Assembly (NCBI GenBank): GCA_016125095.1
Contig: WGMK01000026.1
Span: 1 to 64,000 of the forward strand
Direction: 5' to 3'
Origin: Candidatus Hydrogenedens sp.
GTDB lineage: Bacteria > Hydrogenedentota > Hydrogenedentia > Hydrogenedentales > JAEUWI01
Length of the DNA: 64,000 bases
In this document: positions 8,161 to 16,806 of the stretch, piece after piece
How the letters are laid out: the number at the start of each line of letters is the position of its first letter
Numbering within the stretch: position 1 is the stretch's first letter
Made by a program: the position numbers and the translations under genes
The notes under the pieces: generated by a model
What the model was told of the DNA's origin: nothing
The model's database searches: none
Seen by the model: the letters and a program-made list of their open reading frames with translations, nothing else

Positions 8161-9002
8161 TACGCTTCGTTGAACAGGTAGGCCACGAGCTGCTCGGCCT
8201 CGCCGAAATCGGCGACGAGGTAATCGGCCCCCGCTTTAATCAGGCGGTCCCGCTTCTGCAGGTCCCAGCCTTGGCCGCGCTGCTCGTCGCTGCACACGCC
8301 GATGGCCACACCCCCGGCGTCCTTCACGTTCCGCAGTTCCACCGGGCCGTCGCCGATGGCGAGCACTTCGGGCCCTTGCAGCCGGTGTTCCGCCATGATT
8401 TCGCGGATCACTTTTTCCTTGCTGTATTCCTCGACGCTCGGCAGCGCGCCCCAGATCTCCTGGAAGAACGGGGCCGCGCCCACCTTCTCGCACTCGTTGC
8501 GCACGTCGTCGCGATCGGTGCCGGAAAACACATACATCGCCAAGCCTCGCGCCTTCATGCGTTCGAGGAAATCGTGCACGCCATTGACGGTCACGTCCTC
8601 GCGGTCGAGCGCGCCGGACTTCAGTTTGGCCAGACGTTCGTTCACGGGCACCATCAACCGGTCGTTGTAGATTTGCTTGTAGGCCGGGGCGTCCAGCACC
8701 TTCGCCGCAGGCACCAGCCCGTACTGCTTCACCATCTCGACGAGCCGCTCCATCTGGAAGATGGTCTGAATGCCGGTGGTCTCGTCAATCATCGCCTCGA
8801 CCGCGTCGAGGATTTCCGTCGTGGGCTCGGTGTCGCCGCAGATCATTTCTACGCATACCGGCGCCATGATGTCCTGCCAGCCTTCGCGCAGCAGGCTGAT
8901 CGTGCCGTCGAAATCGAACAGCACATGCTTGAACGCGCCGCGGGGTGCATCGCGGATGATCTCGATTTCCGTCTCGGGTACAAACGTGCGTTCTTCGCTC
9001 AT
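8160..9002 (-). CDS. HAD-superfamily phosphatase
   Basis: 280 residues. The nucleophile motif 'VLFDFDGTIS' is at about 26-35, followed by a large alpha-helical cap. The second motif region is 'YVFSGTD', a Lys is present near 'YSKEKVIREIM', and motif IV is 'AIGDGPVELRNVKDAG'. The type I cap suggests a phosphoglycolate or beta-phosphoglucomutase-like small sugar-phosphate phosphatase. It lies between apt (3-base gap) and the SIS gene (overlap) in one reverse-strand operon. Confidence 0.87.
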   Translation of the reverse strand: MSEERTFVPETEIEIIRDAPRGAFKHVLFDFDGTISLLREGWQDIMAPVCVEMICGDTEPTTEILDAVEAMIDETTGIQTIFQMERLVEMVKQYGLVPAAKVLDAPAYKQIYNDRLMVPVNERLAKLKSGALDREDVTVNGVHDFLERMKARGLAMYVFSGTDRDDVRNECEKVGAAPFFQEIWGALPSVEEYSKEKVIREIMAEHRLQGPEVLAIGDGPVELRNVKDAGGVAIGVCSDEQRGQGWDLQKRDRLIKAGADYLVADFGEAEQLVAYLFNEA

Positions 9003-9005
9003 ACC

Positions 9006-9527
9006 CTATTCTACCATGAACTCTACGAGGGTATGCACTTCGAGCGGCTGCAGCTTCTCGCGGCCCTTTAGCGGCGGCAGCTCGACCACGAAGGCCGCCT
9101 CGACCACTTCGACCTTGAGCTTCTGCATCAGGCGCGCCACGGCCGCCACGGTGCCGCCCGTCGCCAGCAGGTCGTCGATGATCACCACGCGCTGGCCCTC
9201 GTTCAAGGCGTCGATGTGCACCTCGACCGTGTCCGTGCCGTACTCCAGCGCGAAGTCCTCGCTGATGGTCTCGCCGGGCAGCTTGCCCTTCTTGCGCGCG
9301 GGCACGAAGGGCAGCCCCATCTTGTAGGCAAGCGCCGCACCGAAGATAAATCCGCGCGCGTCGACGCCGACGATCGCGTCGACATTCTTCGCGGCGTACC
9401 GCTCGGCCCACGTGTCGACGATATGCCGGAACGCCGGCGGGTCGAGCAGGAGCGTCGTGATGTCCTTGAACTGGATGCCCGGCTTCGGGAAATCGGGGAT
9501 ATTGCGGATCAGGGGGGCAAGGTCCAT
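9006..9527 (-). CDS. apt: Adenine phosphoribosyltransferase
   Basis: 173 residues, the usual Apt length. The PRPP-binding motif 'RVVIIDDLLATGGT' is at about 113-126. The purine-side loop 'GVDARGFIFGAALAYKMGLPF' and the flexible-loop 'ARKKGKLPG' are both typical of Apt. The N-terminus 'IRNIPDFPKPGIQFKDIT' is diagnostic. It converts adenine and PRPP to AMP in purine salvage. It is transcribed after the sigma factor (31-base gap) and before the HAD phosphatase. Confidence 0.96.
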   Translation of the reverse strand: MDLAPLIRNIPDFPKPGIQFKDITTLLLDPPAFRHIVDTWAERYAAKNVDAIVGVDARGFIFGAALAYKMGLPFVPARKKGKLPGETISEDFALEYGTDTVEVHIDALNEGQRVVIIDDLLATGGTVAAVARLMQKLKVEVVEAAFVVELPPLKGREKLQPLEVHTLVEFMVE

Positions 9528-9558
9528 GCCCGGTACTCCTTCAGGGTGAAATTACGAC

Positions 9559-10389
9559 CTAGCGGTCAAAGGTATCGGAATGCGCTTCCACGTAACTGCG
9601 CAGGCGCTTCATCACGTCTTTCTCAATCTGACGGATCCGCTCGCGCGTTAGGCTGAATTGCTTTCCGGTTTCTTCCAGGGTGTGCGACTTGCCGTCGTCG
9701 AGGCCATAGCGGTAGCGGATGATGTTCGCCTCGCGCTCGTTGAGCTCGCTCATCAGCTCGGCCAGCTGCTGGTCCAGTTCCACCTGTTCCAGCGCGACAT
9801 TCGTCACCGAGGGTTCGAGCCCTTCCGGTATGCCGCGGCTGCCGTCCGAGTCGGTCGAGTGCATTTTCTCCAGCGGCTCCACCGATTCCGCGAAGCTCTG
9901 CAGCTTGAGAATCTCGCGCTCGGGCAGCTTCATGGCCTTGGCCATCTCTTCCACATCGGCCTGCCTGCCGTTCTTGATGTACAGTTCTTCGGCCACCTTC
10001 TTGTAGCGCGCCACGTTGTCGGTGATGTACACCGGAATGCGGATCGTGCGGCCGTGGTTCGAGAGCGAGCGCGTCACCGCCTGGCGGATCCACCACGTCG
10101 CATAGGTGGAGAACTTGCAGCCGCGCTCGGGGTCGTAGCGGTCCACCGCCTTCATCAGGCCGATGTTACCCTCTTCAATCAGGTCCTGCAGCGGAAGCCC
10201 GTAGTACACGTACTTCTTCGCGATGGACACCACGAGGCGCAGGTTGGACACGATGAGCTTGCGGCGCGCCTGCGAATCGCCCTTCAGCGCCAGCTTTGCC
10301 AGACGCTTTTCTTCCGACGGGGAGAGCAACGGAATCCGGGAAATTTCCCCCAGATACGTGCTCAATCCGTTCTCGCCGAGATCCGCCAT
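9559..10389 (-). CDS. Sigma-70 family RNA polymerase sigma factor (RpoD/RpoS-like, compact)
   Basis: 276 residues. It has region 1.2 (about 9-40), regions 2.1-2.4 with 'DLIEEGNIGLMKAVDRYDPE' and 'KFSTYATWWIRQAVTRSL', region 3, and region 4 ending 'TRERIRQIEKDVMKRLR'. It has no region 1.1 and no non-conserved insert, so it fits a group 2 (RpoS/SigB-like) factor rather than a large housekeeping RpoD. Start ATG 10389 follows 'cagggag'. It heads a reverse-strand operon with apt, HAD and SIS genes, which would place purine salvage under the same promoter. Confidence 0.93.
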   Translation of the reverse strand: MADLGENGLSTYLGEISRIPLLSPSEEKRLAKLALKGDSQARRKLIVSNLRLVVSIAKKYVYYGLPLQDLIEEGNIGLMKAVDRYDPERGCKFSTYATWWIRQAVTRSLSNHGRTIRIPVYITDNVARYKKVAEELYIKNGRQADVEEMAKAMKLPEREILKLQSFAESVEPLEKMHSTDSDGSRGIPEGLEPSVTNVALEQVELDQQLAELMSELNEREANIIRYRYGLDDGKSHTLEETGKQFSLTRERIRQIEKDVMKRLRSYVEAHSDTFDR

Positions 10390-10461
10390 AGTGCTCCCTG
10401 TATTCGCCGCGCTGGCAGAGCAACGCCCCTGAGTCGTTCACTCTTGACAGCCGTGGCGGGA

Positions 10462-10490
10462 ATGATACCCCAGCCATCCGGATGCTTCAA
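10462..10490 (-). promoter_or_regulatory. Putative sigma-70 promoter of the sigma factor operon
   Basis: On the reverse strand, 'TTGAAG' (10485-10490) and 'TATCAT' (10462-10467) are separated by 17 bases. The predicted start lies about 65 bases upstream of the sigma factor ATG. The assignment rests on consensus match and position only. Confidence 0.5.
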
Positions 10491-10626
10491 GCAGGGGGTG
10501 AGGCGCACAGTGCGCGACACCCCGAAAAAGTTGAGCGGTGCGCCTGGCAAGATTCGACCGTTTCCAAAAATCGGGCCGCATCCTTTATATTGTGCTGTAA
10601 CATGAAATGGCAGCGAGGCATTTCGC

Positions 10627-11508
10627 ATGAATGATCATCTCCAGCCGGCTACGAAACGGGGATTGCCGCTTTGGGTGCAGGGCTGCGGCGCGTTGACGAT
10701 CATCGTGTTGGCGCTCGCCATTCCGGTCTTGCTTGGCGCTCATCATTCCGTGTACAAGCACGGCTGCTACATGCGGATGACGCAGATACGGCTGGCCCTT
10801 CAGCTCTATGCCTCTGAGTACGAACCCTCGGGATACTTCCCCCTACCCTCGTCCGAGCCCGGTCGACTCATGTTCGACCTTGCGTCGCTGATACCCTCCG
10901 GCGAGGCCAAACCAGCCGTGAATGTTTTTGGCGTGATGCATTGTCCACTCGACATCCAGCACTACCGGTCGCTGCGGAAGGCGCATTTTCTCTCAACCGA
11001 GGCGGAAGTCGACGACCAGAGCTATTTCTATTTGGGATATGCGGTCACCGGCGATGCCAGCATGCTTGCCTTCGCGGATGCCTACCGGGAGCTAATAAGA
11101 ACGGGTTCTCCGACTGGTGGCTACGTCCCCGTAGATTCAGGTAGCGGAACGTTTGGCACCGATAGACTCTACCGGTTGCATAAAAAACTACCGCAAACGC
11201 TGGTAGACTCCGGCGCGGTGATTCCGGGATCTCCGTTCGAGAATCCGGAACACGCGGAATGGTATGCCTCTGCGGAGATACCCTTGCTGATAGAAAGAAT
11301 CGAGCTCCCTAAGTTTCCTCACCACAGCGGGGTAGGCAATCACACTATCGGGCCGTTAGAGCGGCAGGCTGCGGGTCTGGTGGTCTACATGGACGGACAC
11401 ACGCGCTTTTTGTCGTACCCCGGAGAATGGCCGATGACCGAAACCACGATGCGCGCGTTGCTGGCATTGGATGCACTGGGCAAGAAGAGCACGGGTGCCG
11501 CCGAGTGA
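10627..11508 (+). CDS. Pseudopilin-like membrane protein with H-X9-DG-type C-terminus
   Basis: 293 residues with a single N-terminal membrane segment ('LTIIVLALAIPVLLG', about 21-37). The central part resembles the globular region of prepilin-like (DUF1559-related) proteins. The C-terminus 'VVYMDGHTRFLSYPGEWPMT' matches the 'YMDGHxxFxxYPG' end of that class. The N-terminal prepilin cleavage motif (GFTLIE) is absent, so it is probably not processed as a pilin. It is divergent from the sigma factor gene. Function unknown. Confidence 0.65.
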   Translation: MNDHLQPATKRGLPLWVQGCGALTIIVLALAIPVLLGAHHSVYKHGCYMRMTQIRLALQLYASEYEPSGYFPLPSSEPGRLMFDLASLIPSGEAKPAVNVFGVMHCPLDIQHYRSLRKAHFLSTEAEVDDQSYFYLGYAVTGDASMLAFADAYRELIRTGSPTGGYVPVDSGSGTFGTDRLYRLHKKLPQTLVDSGAVIPGSPFENPEHAEWYASAEIPLLIERIELPKFPHHSGVGNHTIGPLERQAAGLVVYMDGHTRFLSYPGEWPMTETTMRALLALDALGKKSTGAAE

Positions 11509-11590
11509 ACTTACCGATCGCCCGGGTTTGACACCGGCCGCCCCGGACCGGTAGAACGCGCCCTTCATTAACCCCTGCGGAGGATGTGTC

Positions 11591-11893
11591 TTGTCTGAAC
11601 GAATCGATGCGGGCCCCGCGGAGAGTCTGCCGCCCGGCGAGCGTATGGTCGTGGATACGCCCAAGGAAAAGGTGGCGTTGTTCAACATCGATGGCACGCT
11701 GCACGCATGCTCGGCGCGGTGTCCCCACGCGGGCGGCCCGTTGCAGGACGGGTTCCTGCGCGGCACGAGCGTGGTGTGTCCGTGGCATGGCTGGAGCTTC
11801 GATCTCTGCGCGACGGGCGACGACGCGCGGGATGGTGTGATACGCTACCGCGCCGCCGAGGAAGACGGGCGCATTGTCGTTTATCTGCCGTAA
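11591..11893 (+). CDS. Rieske-type [2Fe-2S] ferredoxin (NirD-like)
   Basis: 100 residues from TTG 11591, preceded by 'gcggaggatg'. The Rieske ligands are complete: 'CPH' (Cys44, His46) and 'CPWH' (Cys63, His66), with 16 residues between the boxes. There is no signal peptide or membrane anchor, so it is a soluble electron-transfer protein like NirD or dioxygenase ferredoxins. No oxygenase or reductase partner is nearby. Confidence 0.9.
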   Translation: MSERIDAGPAESLPPGERMVVDTPKEKVALFNIDGTLHACSARCPHAGGPLQDGFLRGTSVVCPWHGWSFDLCATGDDARDGVIRYRAAEEDGRIVVYLP

Positions 11894-11958
11894 CGGTAGA
11901 TTCTGCGTCAGGGCTTTCCCCGCGATAACCCAAGAACCCGATTCTGAAAGGATTTTCC

Positions 11959-12258
11959 ATGCTGGTACACAGCGTTTTCTTCTGGCTCAAGCCCGAACTT
12001 ACCGACGAACAACGAGCCGACTTCCGTAAGGGCGTGGAATCGCTTGGCGGTATTGGCGATGCGGCGGCGGTCTACGTGGGCACGCCCGCAGCCACGGCCG
12101 ATCGACCGGTCATCGACACCAGTTACGACGTGGGTCTCACGGTCATCCTGGAAGACGTCGCCGCGCACGACCGCTATCAGGAGCACGCCCTGCACCTGGC
12201 GTTCCTCGAAAACTTCCGCACCTACTGGCAGCGCGTCCAAATCTACGACGTGGACTGA
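11959..12258 (+). CDS. Dabb (stress-responsive alpha/beta barrel) domain protein
   Basis: 99 residues. It begins 'MLVHSVFFWLKPELTDEQ' and includes 'SYDVGLTVILEDVAAHDRYQ' and a late His in 'EHALHLAFLENF', all typical of the dimeric ferredoxin-like Dabb fold. The biochemical role of most members is unknown. It is 65 bases downstream of the Rieske gene and may be co-transcribed. Confidence 0.88.
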   Translation: MLVHSVFFWLKPELTDEQRADFRKGVESLGGIGDAAAVYVGTPAATADRPVIDTSYDVGLTVILEDVAAHDRYQEHALHLAFLENFRTYWQRVQIYDVD

Positions 12259-12270
12259 TTTCGCCGCGGA

Positions 12271-14580
12271 TTATTTCCCGACGGCGCGCATGGCGGCGAT
12301 GAAATCCGTGACCGACTGATACCGGTCGTCGGCTTTCTTTTCGACCGCTTTCATTACGATGGCGTCTACTTCGGGCGGCACCGTGGTAATGCGGGAACTC
12401 GGCGGCGCGGGCACTTCGGTGCACTGCCGCTTGAGCACGTCGCCTTCGGCGAACACGGTCTGCCCCGTAAGCAGTTCGTGGAACACCAGGCCGAGCGCGT
12501 AGATGTCCGTGCGGCCGTCCACTTCCTCGCCGCGGCACTGTTCGGGCGACATGTAGCACGGGGTGCCCATGACTACGCGCGATGCGGTCAGCCGCGCGCC
12601 ATCGCCCCGCGCCAGGCCGAAGTCCATCAGCTTCACCAGGCCACCCTTGGCGATGAGGATGTTGTCCGGCTTGATGTCGCGGTGGATGATGCCGGCCTCA
12701 TGCACGGCCTCGAGCGCGCTCGCCGCCTGCACCATGATGCTGATGGCCTCGCGCGGCTCAATGCGGCCGCGGCTTTGCAGGTAGCGGTGCAGGTTCGGGC
12801 CATCCACGTATTCCATCGCGATATACGCCTTGCCCTCATCCGAACCGATGTCGTAGATGCTCACGATATTCGGGTGCTGCACCTTGGCCGCGGAACGCGC
12901 CTCGCGCACGAACCGCAACTTATATTCCTCGTTGCCGTCCACGAGCGAGCCGAGGAACTTAAGCGCGACCGGACGGTCAAGCTGGGTATCCGTCGCCTTG
13001 TACACCACGCCCATGCCGCCGCGGCCGAGTTCCTGCTCGAGCTTGAAGCGCTGCCCCAGCGACTGCTCGACCATCGACATCACCGCGCCGCCGCCGCCGG
13101 GGCCGCGCGTCACGGCGCCAGTGTCCACGCCGCCCACGGCAGGGGCGAGCGAAATGCGCGTCTCGATGTTGGAAAGACGGCGGGATACATCGCGGTATTC
13201 CAGGTTCACCGTCCGGATTTTCAGCAGCAGTTCCTTGGACTTGGCCAGCTGCCCGAGCTGCTCGTAGGCGAGCGCCAGCATCCAGTAGTAGTCCATATTG
13301 TCGCTGGTCACCTTCGAGCCGGTCAGGTAGTTGTCCAGCGTCGCAGCGCAGTGCTCGTAGTCCTTCATCTGATAAAAGGCGCGGCCGAGAAGCGCACGCG
13401 CCTCCGAGAAGCGCGGGTGGTTCTCGGTGACCTTTTGCAACAGCACGACGGCCTTGGGCCAGTCCTTCATGTGAATGCGGGCGAACCCGGCGCCGAAGAA
13501 CTCGCCGCCCTGCTCGTAGCACATTGCCGCACGTTCGGCCTCGCCCGCCTTCGACCAGCAGTCTCCGGCGCGCGTGTAAGACTGGGCGCCTTCGTAGGCC
13601 ATGGCCGCCTCTTTCCAGCGTCCCTTGCCCTCGTAGAATTTACCGCCAATCTCCGCGGCCTCGCGCACACGGCCGGCGGCCTTCATCGCATTCGCGGCTT
13701 CCTCGAGCCGGCCCAGCTTCAGGTATATCTGGCCCGCCCCGCCCGCATCGCCGTATTTCTGGTAAATCGAGAGTGCCTTCTCCAGCTGCCCGCCCGCCTC
13801 GAACTGGCGTGCCAGCAGCAGGTGCAGCTTTTTCTGATCGTCCTTGCTGATCTTCTTCTCGATTTTCGGATCCGAGAGAACCGCAAGGCAGCGGCCCGCC
13901 GCCGCCAGCAATTGCTCGGAGCCGCCCGAAGCCGCCTTGAAATACTTCTCGAAGGCCTCTACCGCCAACGGCACTTTGCCGGCCCGGGCATAGTTTTCGC
14001 CTGCGCGGGCGTGGTCGCCGAATTTCTCATAGGCATCCGCCGCCTGCTTGTACTTGCCCTTCTGCGCGTAGAACTCGCCGGCTTCGGCATAGTGGCCGGA
14101 CTTGTACAGCATCGAGGCGGCCTTGAGGGCATTGCCCGCCTTGCCCCAGGCCAGCGCGGATTGCCGCTCGTTGCCGGCCTTCGAGTACCACTTCGCCGCG
14201 TCTTTGTATTTGCCGATGGCGCTATACTTCGCCGCCATCCCGACATAGTCCTTGTTCTTCTTTAGAATCTGGATCGCGCGCTCGATCTCCTGCACCTGCG
14301 CCTTCGAGTAATTCTGGACTTTTTCCACGTTCTCGCCGGTGACCTGCTTGATGCCCTCGGCGGAGCGTTCCATGCTGCGGGCCTCGCGGCGTCGCCGGTA
14401 ATCCTTGACGCGCGTGCGAATCTCGGTGACCACAAACCAGATGGCGAAGAGAATGAGCGCCAGGACCACGATTTTCGCGGCCGTTTCCCACGCCGCGGGA
14501 ATCTGCATCCCCGTGAGGGCCAGTGCCTTGCGCAGCAGTCCCCCAAGTAAATCGTCCCAAAACCAGTTGAGCGTTTCCAT
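12271..14580 (-). CDS. Membrane-anchored TPR protein with C-terminal Ser/Thr kinase domain
   Basis: 769 residues from ATG 14580. Order: a membrane segment (about 34-52, 'KIVVLALILFAIWFVV'), a basic stretch, about 400 residues of TPR-like Ala/Gly/Tyr helical hairpins ('AAKWYSKAGNERQSALAWGK' and similar), then a Hanks-type kinase at about 511-769. The kinase has 'GRGGMGVVYKA', catalytic Lys541, 'HRDIKPDN' (633-640), 'DFGLARG' and 'MSPEQ', so it should be active. Most bacterial Hanks kinases carry the kinase N-terminal and sensors C-terminal; here the order is reversed. The upstream frame continues past ATG 14580, but this Met starts the hydrophobic anchor. Confidence 0.92.
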   Translation of the reverse strand: METLNWFWDDLLGGLLRKALALTGMQIPAAWETAAKIVVLALILFAIWFVVTEIRTRVKDYRRRREARSMERSAEGIKQVTGENVEKVQNYSKAQVQEIERAIQILKKNKDYVGMAAKYSAIGKYKDAAKWYSKAGNERQSALAWGKAGNALKAASMLYKSGHYAEAGEFYAQKGKYKQAADAYEKFGDHARAGENYARAGKVPLAVEAFEKYFKAASGGSEQLLAAAGRCLAVLSDPKIEKKISKDDQKKLHLLLARQFEAGGQLEKALSIYQKYGDAGGAGQIYLKLGRLEEAANAMKAAGRVREAAEIGGKFYEGKGRWKEAAMAYEGAQSYTRAGDCWSKAGEAERAAMCYEQGGEFFGAGFARIHMKDWPKAVVLLQKVTENHPRFSEARALLGRAFYQMKDYEHCAATLDNYLTGSKVTSDNMDYYWMLALAYEQLGQLAKSKELLLKIRTVNLEYRDVSRRLSNIETRISLAPAVGGVDTGAVTRGPGGGGAVMSMVEQSLGQRFKLEQELGRGGMGVVYKATDTQLDRPVALKFLGSLVDGNEEYKLRFVREARSAAKVQHPNIVSIYDIGSDEGKAYIAMEYVDGPNLHRYLQSRGRIEPREAISIMVQAASALEAVHEAGIIHRDIKPDNILIAKGGLVKLMDFGLARGDGARLTASRVVMGTPCYMSPEQCRGEEVDGRTDIYALGLVFHELLTGQTVFAEGDVLKRQCTEVPAPPSSRITTVPPEVDAIVMKAVEKKADDRYQSVTDFIAAMRAVGK

Positions 14581-14624
14581 ACAGCGATTCCCCGGTTCTA
14601 TGAGTCCTGAATCCCACCGCCAGC

Positions 14625-14653
14625 AGAGTAGGCGAGTCGGCGTGAATTTGCAA
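14625..14653 (-). promoter_or_regulatory. Possible promoter of the TPR-kinase gene
   Basis: On the reverse strand, 'TTGCAA' (14648-14653) and 'TACTCT' (14625-14630) are 17 bases apart, 45 bases upstream of the ATG. The -10 is a weak match. Confidence 0.35.
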
Positions 14654-14797
14654 CTGGTTAGCCATGCCCCGGCTTGAAACCGGCGGCAGCCGGACCGCAC
14701 AATACCCGGACCTTGGCGTGGCCGGGGGCGAGCGGAGCGACTTTACCTGGCGCGGAGAGGGGGCTGGGGGGTGCAGCCAGCGAACGGGAGAACATCG

Positions 14798-15523
14798 TTG
14801 CGATACGCCATAATCTCGGACACGCATGCCAATATCGATGCGTTCCAGGCGGTGCTGAAGGTGATTGACGAGATGGAAGTTGACCAGATCGTGCATCTGG
14901 GAGACGTCATCGGCTACAACGCCAACCCCAATGAATGCTGCGAAATCATCCGATCCCGCAATATTCCGACGATTCTGGGCAACCACGATGCCGTGGCCTG
15001 CCACCTGGAAGAGCCGTGGGGGTTTAATCCGGTCGCGCTTGAAGCCGCGCTGTGGACCCGCGAGCATACCGACGAAGACCATTTGGAATGGTTGCGCACA
15101 CTGCCCGACGCCCTGAATTTCGGCAGCTTCGTGGCCGTTCATGGCGCCCCCAAGAATCACAACACCTACTTGTTCAGCTGGGAAGACGTGCTGCCCCACA
15201 TGTACTACCTGGAGGAGCAGAATTGCGACCTCTGCCTGGTGGGCCATACGCATAGTCCCGCTATCTTTTCGGAAGACGGCGTGTATACCGTCGACGACGA
15301 CAACCGCTTCGAACTGGGCGAGAAGAAGGGCTTCTTCATCAATCCCGGGGCCGTGGGCCAGCCGCGCGACGGCAATCCCCACGCTGCCTTCGGTGTTTTC
15401 GACAGCGAAGCGCGGGTGTTTCAGCAATTCCGCGTGCCGTACCCGGTAGAGCGCGCTGCGGAGCGCGTGCTCGAGGCGGGCCTGCCACCGTTTCTGGCCG
15501 AACGCCTGGGCCTCGGCCGTTAA
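14798..15523 (+). CDS. Metallophosphoesterase (YfcE/MJ0936-like)
   Basis: 241 residues from TTG 14798; an in-frame GTG at 14771 is the alternative. The calcineurin-like metal motifs are intact: 'AIISDTHAN', 'HLGDVIGYNANP', 'TILGNHDA', 'AVHGAPKNHNTY', 'LVGHTHSP', then 'NPGAVGQPRDGNPHA'. Likely a cytoplasmic phosphodiesterase or phosphatase of unknown substrate. It lies 42 bases upstream of hisB, but a functional link to histidine synthesis is not evident. Confidence 0.9.
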   Translation: MRYAIISDTHANIDAFQAVLKVIDEMEVDQIVHLGDVIGYNANPNECCEIIRSRNIPTILGNHDAVACHLEEPWGFNPVALEAALWTREHTDEDHLEWLRTLPDALNFGSFVAVHGAPKNHNTYLFSWEDVLPHMYYLEEQNCDLCLVGHTHSPAIFSEDGVYTVDDDNRFELGEKKGFFINPGAVGQPRDGNPHAAFGVFDSEARVFQQFRVPYPVERAAERVLEAGLPPFLAERLGLGR

Positions 15524-15565
15524 ACCTCGCCGGTGCGCCGCCCCTGCGGCAAGGAGGACGATGCC

Positions 15566-16156
15566 ATGCGCGTCGGGAAAATAGAGCGCAAGACCAACGA
15601 GACCGACATCGCCCTCGAGCTGAACCTCGATGGCACCGGGAACAGCGATATCGAGACCGGTATCGGTTTCTTTGATCACATGCTGCAGCAGATTGCGCGG
15701 CACGGGGTGATGGATCTCAAGATTGCCGCCAAGGGCGACCTTCACATTGATCCCCACCACACGGTCGAGGATGTGGGCATCTGCCTCGGGCGGGCCTTCA
15801 CCCAGGCGCTGGGCGAGCCGAAGGGCATCCAGCGCTACGGCTTCGCCTCCGTACCGATGGACGAGGCCCTGGGCGAGGTGTCGCTGGACATCAGCGGCCG
15901 TCCGTTCCTGGTGTTCAATGCGGCCATTCCGGGCGAGCGCGTCGGCGAGTTCGACACCGAGTTGACCGAGGAATTCTTCCGCGCGTTCGCCATGAACGCG
16001 CGTATCACGCTGCACCTGAATCTCCGCTACGGCTCGAACAGCCACCACTGCATCGAGGGCCTGTTCAAGGCGGCGGCCCGCGCGCTGCGGCAGGCCGTGT
16101 CGCGCGACGACCGCGTGACCGGGATACCGTCGTCGAAGGGAGCGCTGGATACGTGA
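15566..16156 (+). CDS. hisB: Imidazoleglycerol-phosphate dehydratase
   Basis: 196 residues, the size of monofunctional HisB. It starts 'RVGKIERKTNETDIALEL' and contains the metal-binding pairs 'GFFDHMLQQIARHG' and 'DPHHTVEDVGICLG', later 'YGSNSHHCIEGLFKA' and 'GIPSSKG'. It dehydrates imidazoleglycerol phosphate to imidazoleacetol phosphate, the sixth step of histidine biosynthesis. A strong ribosome site 'aaggagg' at 15551-15557 supports ATG 15566. Its TGA overlaps the GTG of hisH. Confidence 0.97.
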   Translation: MRVGKIERKTNETDIALELNLDGTGNSDIETGIGFFDHMLQQIARHGVMDLKIAAKGDLHIDPHHTVEDVGICLGRAFTQALGEPKGIQRYGFASVPMDEALGEVSLDISGRPFLVFNAAIPGERVGEFDTELTEEFFRAFAMNARITLHLNLRYGSNSHHCIEGLFKAAARALRQAVSRDDRVTGIPSSKGALDT

Positions 16157-16785
16157 TTGCGATTGTCGACTATGGCTTGGGCAACCTGCACAGCGCCCAG
16201 AAGGGCTTTGAGCAGGTGGGTCTTGAAGCCGTGCTATCGGATGACCCCGCCCGCATCGCCGATGCGGACGCCGTGGTGTTGCCCGGTGTCGGCGCCTATG
16301 GCGATTGCCTCCGCGGCCTCGAGTCGAAGGGCTTGTTCGAACCCGTGCGCGACGCCGCCCTGAGCGGTCGCCCGTTCCTGGGAATCTGCGTCGGCTTCCA
16401 GCTGATGTTCGAAGGCAGCGAGGAAGGCAACGTGAACGGCGGCCTCGGCATTTTCCGCGGCCGCATTGCGCGCTTTCCGCGTGCCAGCGAGACCGGCCTG
16501 AAAGTGCCGCACATGGGGTGGAATCAGATACGCGTCCCCGAGGGGAAATCGTGCGCCTTGCTACCCGAGGGCGTCGCGCCGTATTTTTACTTCGTGCACA
16601 GCTACTACGCCGTGCCGGAAGATCCGTCGGTGGTGCTGGCCGAATGCGATTACGGGGTCCGGTTTCCGGCGATTGTCGGCCAGGACCGCGTGTTCGCCTG
16701 CCAATTTCATCCGGAAAAGAGCCAGACCGCCGGGCTCAGCCTCCTGAAGGCCTTCGGCGGACAAGTGCAAGCGGCGGCCGTTTAG
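16153..16785 (+). CDS. hisH: Imidazole glycerol phosphate synthase, glutaminase subunit
   Basis: 210 residues from GTG 16153, which overlaps the hisB stop (GTGA). Class I glutamine amidotransferase with 'GICVGFQLMFE' (nucleophile Cys) and 'CQFHPEKS' (catalytic His-x-Glu), plus the HisH-specific start 'IAIVDYGLGNLHSA' and 'VPHMGWNQI'. It supplies ammonia to HisF. hisF and hisA are not in the window, so the cluster is split. Confidence 0.97.
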   Translation: MIAIVDYGLGNLHSAQKGFEQVGLEAVLSDDPARIADADAVVLPGVGAYGDCLRGLESKGLFEPVRDAALSGRPFLGICVGFQLMFEGSEEGNVNGGLGIFRGRIARFPRASETGLKVPHMGWNQIRVPEGKSCALLPEGVAPYFYFVHSYYAVPEDPSVVLAECDYGVRFPAIVGQDRVFACQFHPEKSQTAGLSLLKAFGGQVQAAAV

Positions 16786-16806
16786 CCGCACGGAAAGCGA
16801 AAGACC

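Noticed and set aside
12478..14265. 595-residue forward frame antisense to the TPR-kinase
   Set aside because: Shadow of the kinase gene; no domain and no ribosome site.
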